64,000 bases of DNA from Ustulina deusta (taxonomy: Eukaryota > Ascomycota > Sordariomycetes > Xylariales > Xylariaceae). Below the pieces are notes generated by a model. It had not been told where the DNA came from. It did no database searches and was given only the letters and a program-made list of their open reading frames with translations. The translations under genes and the position numbers were made by a program. Of the stretch, positions 56,741 to 64,000 are shown in pieces (the first letter of the stretch is position 1; each line of letters opens with the position of its first letter). The stretch is taken from contig JAJNNX010000010.1 in assembly GCA_023159155.1 (NCBI GenBank), forward strand, positions 310,001 to 374,000, given 5' to 3'.

Positions 56741-58713
56741 GGGGGCGTGGTCCAGCTGGTCGTCACGCTCAGTGTGTTACGTCATACGACTGGGTCCTTG
56801 TCACATGACTTAGCCCCACTTATCTTGTACTATAGCTTGACCTTTGCCTATAGAGGTCAAAACAAAAAAATTTTTCTTTTAGCAAATTATATCTAGGTTC
56901 TGTTTAGATTGTTTTTTTTTATATAATACATAGCTAGCATATACTATATATTACAATACATTAATTATAGCTTATTATATAATAGCTAATAATTATTTTA
57001 ATATTTTTGCTTATTAAAATAGTTAAAAAATAATTTATATAACTTAATTAATTTTTTAGATTTTATTTCTAGATCTTATTACTACTTTAATTATTGCTAA
57101 TTAAATAATTTCTAAAGCGCTAAAACACCAAAATTAATAAAATTTATATTTAAAATTAAAAAACTAACTAAATTAATAATTAATAAATTAAATTACTGCT
57201 TTATTGCTAAATTATAAGCAATTAAAATTATTTATTCTAACTATAAAAATAATTTAAATATATTTATTAAATTATATTAAAAACTTTTAAGTAGTATTAT
57301 TTAAAATTTTAATATGTATTTTATTATATTTTTTTATTTATATTTTTTTTAAAAAAACTTAGTAAAAAATAACTTTATAACGTTTATAGCTAATTTATTA
57401 AAACTTTATTAAATATAATAAAAATATTAAAAACTACTAAACTTATAAATAAGTTATATTTTTAAAAAAAATAAAAATATTTTATTTAAACTTTATTTTT
57501 TATTTTATACTTTTTAGTTTTAAACCTTATTATTTGTTTATTTTTAATAAATAAGATTTTTAAAAGTTTTGCTAAATATATTATTACTTTTTAGATTACC
57601 TTTTTAATTTAAACTTTTGTTTGCTTTACCCTAGTATGTTTTGTTCTGCCTAAAATAATAAATATTTTAATATTTACTATGCTAATATACTTAAGCATAT
57701 TTTATATAAATCAAAATAATTTTATAAATCTATTTATTAGTTTTATATATAGTTTAGGTTAGCTAGGTCTACTATAAACGCTTTATTAAATATAAATAGA
57801 ACTATAAATATTAATAATATTATTAAAGCTAGTATTTTTATAGCTAAAATTAATAATTATATATTTTTTATATATAAACTATTTAAAGTTATATTTATTA
57901 ACTTTTAGTATAGCTTTATTATTAATATACTTTTTAGTTTATAGTATATAAAAAAAAAAAAAGTTATAGCTTTAAAATTTTTTTTAAAAATTTTTTTTTT
58001 AATAATATAAAAATAAATAATAATAAAAGTAGTTTTAAACTATTAGCTATAGTATTAAAAAAAGCTTAAACAAACTTTATTATAAACTTTAGTAGTAATA
58101 TTTGCTATTTAAGTGCTAGTTTATAATAAAAGTTTATTGCTCCTATATTATAGCTAGTAATTTATAATACTATATATATTAATAAATATAGCCTTACTAA
58201 TTAGTATAACCATATAAATAAAATCTAAAATATAGTACTAATATATAAATTAATTAGTAATATATTTATTAAAAAATATTTAGAACTATAGCAATATATT
58301 ATAAATAAAGTTTAGCTATAAGCCTATATAGTACTAGTAAAAATTTCTAATAAAAAACAAAAAACTTGTTTATTATAGAGTTAGTAATATTTACCTTTAA
58401 TTATAGAATTTATTGCTTAACTAATTATTTTTATTTAATAATTTAGCTTTTTTATTTTATTTAATAAACATAGTCCGAACGCTAAGCTTTGTTTTATAGC
58501 TTGCTTTTGTAATAACTAGCGTTTTATAAACTTTTAACAGATTTTAAACGTTTATTACGCCTATAATAATAAACGTTCTCTAAGCTTCTATTTTTCATTT
58601 ATTTATACAAATACTACTAGGTGCCTTTTTATATATGTTTTATATATCTTTAATATAACAAACATTAATAAAATTCCTATAGTATCAAACTTTTATTTAG
58701 CTATAAAAATAGT

Positions 58714-58965
58714 TATATTTGCTATAAATTTAATTATATCTACTATAGATTTAGTTATATTTATTACAAACTTAGCTATATTTATTATAGATTTAGCTAT
58801 ATTTACTATAGATTTAGCTATATTTGCTACAAACTTAATTATATCTACTATAAACTTAGCTATATTTGCTATAAACTTAGTTATATTTATTATAAACTTA
58901 GCTATATTTATTATAAACTTAGTTATATTTATTATAAGCTTAGCTATATTTGCTTTAAGCTTAAG
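58714..58965. repeat. 21-bp tandem array, twelve units, in the right AT block
   Basis: Exactly twelve 21-bp units run from 58714 to 58965, of the type TATATTTATTATAGATTTAGC, with C/T and G/A variation between units. On the minus strand each unit is seven codons (for example AKSIINI, AKFVANI), so the array could descend from a coding heptad repeat. The strand is riddled with stops outside the array. Confidence 0.85.
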
Positions 58966-61900
58966 TTATTCTAATATAACTATAAGCTTACTTAAATATA
59001 ATTATTATTTTTAATAGATTTTTTTTAAAATATTTGTTTTAATACTAATATAAATAGCTAATTTAAAACGTTACTTTTAGCTAGAGTTTTTAGTTAGTTT
59101 TTACTATAGCAAAATCTAGTATTTAATAAAATTAGCAATAATAATATAAATAGCGCTGTTTTTCTAACTGCTCTAGCTATATTATAGCAAAATTTATAAA
59201 TAAATTAATATTCTAGCTAATACCCTAATAATTAATACTATAGCTTTTAGTAGCTATATAATATAATAAAGCTTTTTTTATTTAAGTACTATAATTCTAT
59301 TTAAATTATTTAATATATTAATAAACTTAAATATTTTAAATAAAAATAAAGCAAAACTGCAGTTTTTTAAAATTTTAATATTAATATTATACTTAATTTT
59401 AATTTATTTAAAATACGCTAGTTTAAAAGCTTTATATAAAACATTAAGTAATAAATTATTTAAAGTTTTATTTAAGCTAAGCACTACTTAAAATTATATA
59501 GCAAACAAATAAAAAACAATATAATTTTACTAACAAAAAAAAAACTTATTAAAATTTATATTAATTCTAAAATAAAATATTATTATAAAATAAGCTATAT
59601 AAACAAAAACTATATTACTAAACAAATATTTAAGCACTTTAATAATAGTTTTAAACTATTTATTTAACTATAAATTAGTAATAATATTATTTAAAATATT
59701 TAAAATTAAATTAATAATTAGAAATATATAGCATTAAAAAACTAATATAAATCTACTAAAGCTTGCTAAGCTTAAAAAAAACATATTAATAATTTAAAAA
59801 CTTTAATTAAAAAAAATACTAATTCTAACTATAATACTACAAAGTTTAATATAACTAATCTATATATTAATTTTTTTTATTACTATTTAAAGTTATTTTT
59901 ATTAAAGCTAGCTTTTTTAAAAATATAATCAACTTTTTTTATCCCTAAAATAATAAATTTCTAGCTTTTCTTTTATAAAATAAAACTAAAGCTAAAAAAA
60001 TAAACATAAAACTAATAAAACAGCAGCCCAAAACTTTTTTTAAAAACAATTATTTTTATAATTAATAATAAAACAATAATTAATTTTATAATAATTAGCA
60101 AAACAAAAATAATATACCTAATAATACTTCTTAAATAAAAATTGCTTAAATTTATATAATTAAAAATTAAACAATTTATTATAATATAAACAAAAAAAAC
60201 TTTTATGCTTTATTATATATTATAAATTAAATTAATATATTTTAGCTAAATTATAACCTTAATTTTAATAAAAACAAACCTAATAGTACTAATAATACTA
60301 TTAAACTAAAAAATAATTAAAGCAAATATTTTAAAAAAATATTTTATTAGCTTTAAAAAAGCTTTTATAATTTTTTTTATTAGCTAATATTATATTAAAT
60401 CTATATAATATAGCTTTATTATTATTTTTATTACTACTTAAAACTATAAATATAATATATAATATTACTAAAATCTTTATTTAACTATTATTTAATAAAT
60501 TTAATAAATCTAAAAATTTATTACTTTTAACCTTAAATAATTAAATAACTATTATTAATAATAATCAAAACTAATTTTATATATATAATATTACTAGATT
60601 ATTTAACTTAGCTATTACTATTATATTAAATAAAACAATTAAATATATTAAAATATAAAAAATACCATTTAATTATAATATACTTAAGCATATTAAAAAA
60701 GCTAAAATAACTTTTTTTTATATTATAAATAATAAACTTTATAAATAAAAAAGCTTTGCCTATTTTAAAATTATTATTTATAATTAAAATTATAAAATAA
60801 AAACATATATAAATATTACTTTACCCCTATCCTTTATATTTAAAAAGTTCTTAGTACAAATATACCTAGATATACTTATTTAAACATTTATATAAAGCTT
60901 TAGTATTAAAAGCATTAGTAAAAAGCCCTATATTATAAATTATACTAATATTAATATTATACTTTTTAATACTAAAAAGTTAATATAGTTCTGAATATAA
61001 TAGATCTATACTATTAATAAGTTTTTATATAATATAATTTTTAATATAAGTTTTTTTAAAATATATTTATTATATATTAAATAAAGCAACAAATCATAAA
61101 ATAACAAACTCTATATTATAAATACCGGACGCTATATATATATATTTATAGCATTTAACGTTTAACTAAAACTTTACTACAAGCAAATACTAATTTAAGC
61201 AATAATTAATTTTAAAGTTAAAGCAGGCAAAAGTATTACTATTCTTATTAACTATTTAAACATACCTATTATAACTATAAGTTATTTTGTTTATTTTTAA
61301 GCTATTATAAACTTTTTATTTAATATATATAGCTTTATTATAGTATTAATTTAAAATAATTAAAATATAGCTTAATATTTTGTAAATCTTAGTAGACTTT
61401 CTATTTCTATTTATAAAAGCGATTTATTTAGTTTTTATAAAAATATTTATATTTTTAACTTTATTTAGACCTATTTTATATTTTTAGAATTTAAAACTAA
61501 GAACGCTTATATAATACTTCTTTTTAAAATCCTTAATATAAATAAATAAAAAAACAAAAATAACAAAAATAACAATAAGTATAAATATAGCTATTTTTTT
61601 AATCTATTTAATTTACTTAAGTTTTGAACGCTACTTAATAAATTAAAAATAAACATACTATTAGACTAAAAACCTAAAGTTATATTTTAAATTAAATCTA
61701 TTCTTTACAAGTATTTTTATTTATTTTATTTTAAACTTAGCTGTTTTAATAACAAGATTAAAATACTTATTAAATTTAAAAAAAGCATTTTTACTAATAA
61801 TTTTTATTAATACTCCTACCTTTAATCCTGCAAAAACTGCAATATAATAAACGCCATTTTTAAACTACTTACTAATATTAAAATTATTAAACTTATACTT

Positions 61901-63309
61901 TTAGAACAACTTTATTTTATTATATTATTTATATTTATTGTTTAGTATAAAAGCAAACCTTATATAATAGTTAATCTATAGAAAATTAATATTAAAGTTA
62001 TTAATAATGTTTATTTACTGTTTTAATAAAATAAAATATTTAATATTTTATATAAATCTATAATTTTTATTATTATTAATATTATAAAAGGCTTTTTTTA
62101 ATAGGAAATTAAAAATTATAACAAATATAAAATAGCTTTTGTTATGTTATACTATAGCTATAAGCAATTTATAATTATAATAATAGAACTTAAAACTTTT
62201 TTTAGTTTTTTTTTAATATTATATAGAAAAACTCCTATGCTTATATTTATAAATATTTATGCTTATTTATATTAATAATATTATTATTTTCTTTTAAACT
62301 ATAAAAAAAAATATTAAATATTTTAATACTATTTTTAGTGTTTTAGCTATATTAAGTTGTACTATAGCTTTAAAAAAATATTATTTTGCTTAATATAATT
62401 TTAAAACTTTTAGTTAGTATGTTTTTTATTTAAAGCTTTTTATAAACAAAAAAAAATATAAAACAATTAAATAGCTTAATATATTATATAATTTATAAAA
62501 CTTAAAGCAAAAAATTGGTTTTATAAAGTATTAGTACTATTATATTTATTAATTTGCTAATATTATAGCGTTTCTAAACTAAATTAAAACGTTTAGTTTT
62601 AAGAATTGTTTTAAAATAGCTAATCCTGGGTAGGCATAATAGGCTAGGACCTATAAGCTGCTTCCAGAAATATTACCCCCCTAGCCGGACAAAAAAACTA
62701 ATATTATATTAAAAAAAGCTTAAAAGTAATATAAAGCAATGTTTAAATATAAAAATAAAATATAAAAATAAGCTATTTAAATATAAGAAATTTTTAAAAC
62801 TTATATTTATAATATAATTATGTTTGCTTTTTTTAACTATAAAAAACTATTTGTTTTTTAAATTAATTCTAATTAATTAAATAGCGTTAGTTTAGCTTTT
62901 TATTAAATATAAAAAAATAATAAACTATATTTTATATTTTATATTTTATTTCTTTATAAATATTTAAAAAAAATATAATTTATATAAAGTAGAAATATAT
63001 AAATTAATATAAACATTAAAAAAATTTATCTAATATTTTAATTATAGCAATATTTATATTTATATTAATTATAATACTATTGTTTAAGTTTTTTAAACTA
63101 TTATTAAACAATTTAAAAATATAAATTAATTAGTTTTATAACGCTTATTTTTATTATAATATACTAACTAGATTAAAATATTTTATATATTAAAAAAAAT
63201 ACTAGTTAATATAAATACTTTATTTTATTTTTTTAAAAAAGCTAAGCTTAATATTAAAGTTTTTATTAATATTATAATTTAAACTTTTATAATTATAAAA
63301 AACTATATA

Positions 63310-63600
63310 TATACTGAAGAAGAACGGGGCAACTCAACACTAAAACAACTAAAAACAACAAAAACAAACTAGAGCGCCTGCTACTAAAAAACTAGTATGA
63401 ATGCTATGCGTGTGAAGTAAGTGTTGCTCTGAGAAGTTCGAAGGCTTTTATAGCTATTCGAACCCCTGAATATAGCCGAAGATCAGCCGGTTCGGGCCGC
63501 AGGCGGCCCGAATACGGCTAACAATTGACGTGCAGCCACATTCGCAGCTGCCAGCGGGCCGCTAGCACCAGCCCTGCTGCAATACTAATACTAACGCTTA
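63310..63600. other. GC-normal patch with hairpin inside the AT block
   Basis: About 290 bp of balanced composition in otherwise A/T sequence. It contains a perfect inverted repeat, TTCGGGCCGC at 63491-63500 and its complement at 63503-63512 with a 2-base loop, flanked by a further GCCG/CGGC pair. No open frame is long enough to be a gene. It may be a region that escaped RIP or an insert too young to be mutated. Confidence 0.6.
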
Positions 63601-64000
63601 AAATCTTGCTTAATAAGCTTAGTTTTAGTTTTAAAGCCTAAACCTAGCTTAAGATCTAATTTAGCTATAATCTCAAAATCTAACATTAATATTAACTTTT
63701 ATACTAGTTCTAAACTTAGTTTATTTTTTAATAATATAACATATTTAATTTTTAAATAGCGCTATGCTAATTAAAACATAGCTTATAATATTAGATTTGT
63801 TTATTTTAATATTATAAATAATTATTATATAGTTTATAATATTAGATTTGTTTGTTTTAGTATTATAAACAATTATTTTATTAGCAAGCTTTTTTATTAT
63901 ATTAAATATAAAACTAAAACTATAGTTATATAAAAATATAACTATTATATTTATTTATATATTAAAAACCTTATAATAAAAAATAGTTAAAATATTATAA

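Larger units (their letters stand above)
56830..64000. repeat. AT-rich, RIP-like repeat block (right)
   Basis: Extremely AT-rich sequence with stops in every frame, same character as the left block. It contains a 21-bp tandem array (58714-58965). A short normal-composition patch at about 62630-62695 includes TAGCCGGACAAAA, a string also present in the left LTR. A larger GC-normal patch at about 63310-63600 carries a strong hairpin. No gene can be read. The junction with the gene island at about 56,830-56,860 is abrupt. Confidence 0.85.

Noticed and set aside
58714..58965. CRISPR-like array
   Set aside because: Units are contiguous 21-bp tandem repeats without spacers, in a eukaryotic genome.
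63440..63480. GGTTCGAAT-like B box on the minus strand
   Set aside because: No cloverleaf could be drawn around it.

Overview
The window is a piece of a filamentous ascomycete (Pezizomycotina) nuclear genome. The evidence is short spliceosomal introns (44-120 bp, GTAAGT/GTGAGT donors, CTAAC-like branch sites), CT-rich leaders, dispersed TACCTA/TAGGTA motifs, and protein families typical of moulds: an SepA/Bni1 formin, a HET-domain protein, a GH76 Dfg5/Dcw1-like enzyme, Aim32 and Cyc2. The composition suggests a Sordariomycete-like fungus, but the species cannot be named from the sequence.

The layout is strongly bipartite. Bases 1 to about 12,540 and about 56,830 to 64,000 are extremely AT-rich, TpA-rich and free of usable reading frames. 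They look like repeat-induced point mutation (RIP) blocks. The left block contains a recognisable but destroyed Copia-type LTR retrotransposon (4008-11345) with two 301/302-bp LTRs and a TAATA target duplication. Each block also carries a tandem array with a 21-bp period (12551-12697 and 58714-58965). Between the blocks lies a balanced-composition gene island of about 44 kb.

Gene island, left to right. A CorA-like membrane-protein locus looks frameshifted (13229-18072, +). An SepA/Bni1 formin follows (20581-25899, +, with a hidden in-frame intron), then a GPI-anchored GH76 Dfg5-like protein (27943-29638, -) and the mitochondrial thioredoxin-like ferredoxin Aim32 (30332-31501, +). Next come a HET-domain protein (31909-33741, -), a Cyc2-like mitochondrial flavoprotein (34981-36600, +) and a small three-exon conserved gene of 101 codons (36873-37303, -). 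Two lineage-specific proteins of unknown function follow (37958-39361 and 39917-41046, +), then an MFS transporter pseudogene fragment (41220-41720, -). The right part holds a secreted GPI-anchor-type protein (43837-44451, +), a feruloyl-esterase-like CE1 enzyme (46179-47418, +), a single-pass cell-surface protein with a glutamine-rich tail (49629-51413, +) and a D-2-hydroxyacid dehydrogenase (52414-53882, -). A gene remnant sits at the edge of the right AT block (56519-56740, -).

The genes do not form one pathway. There are no PKS, NRPS or terpene genes, so this is not a secondary-metabolite cluster. Themes that recur are the cell wall and surface (formin, Dfg5-like, GPI protein, surface receptor-like protein, secreted esterase), mitochondrial redox (Aim32, Cyc2) and self/non-self recognition (HET). 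Several gene models need splicing that an ORF scan misses. I found no convincing undescribed system. The most informative structures are the RIP-scarred retrotransposon, the paired 21-bp arrays, the small TA-bounded inverted-repeat elements near 43.0-43.3 kb, and the multiply frameshifted CorA-like locus.
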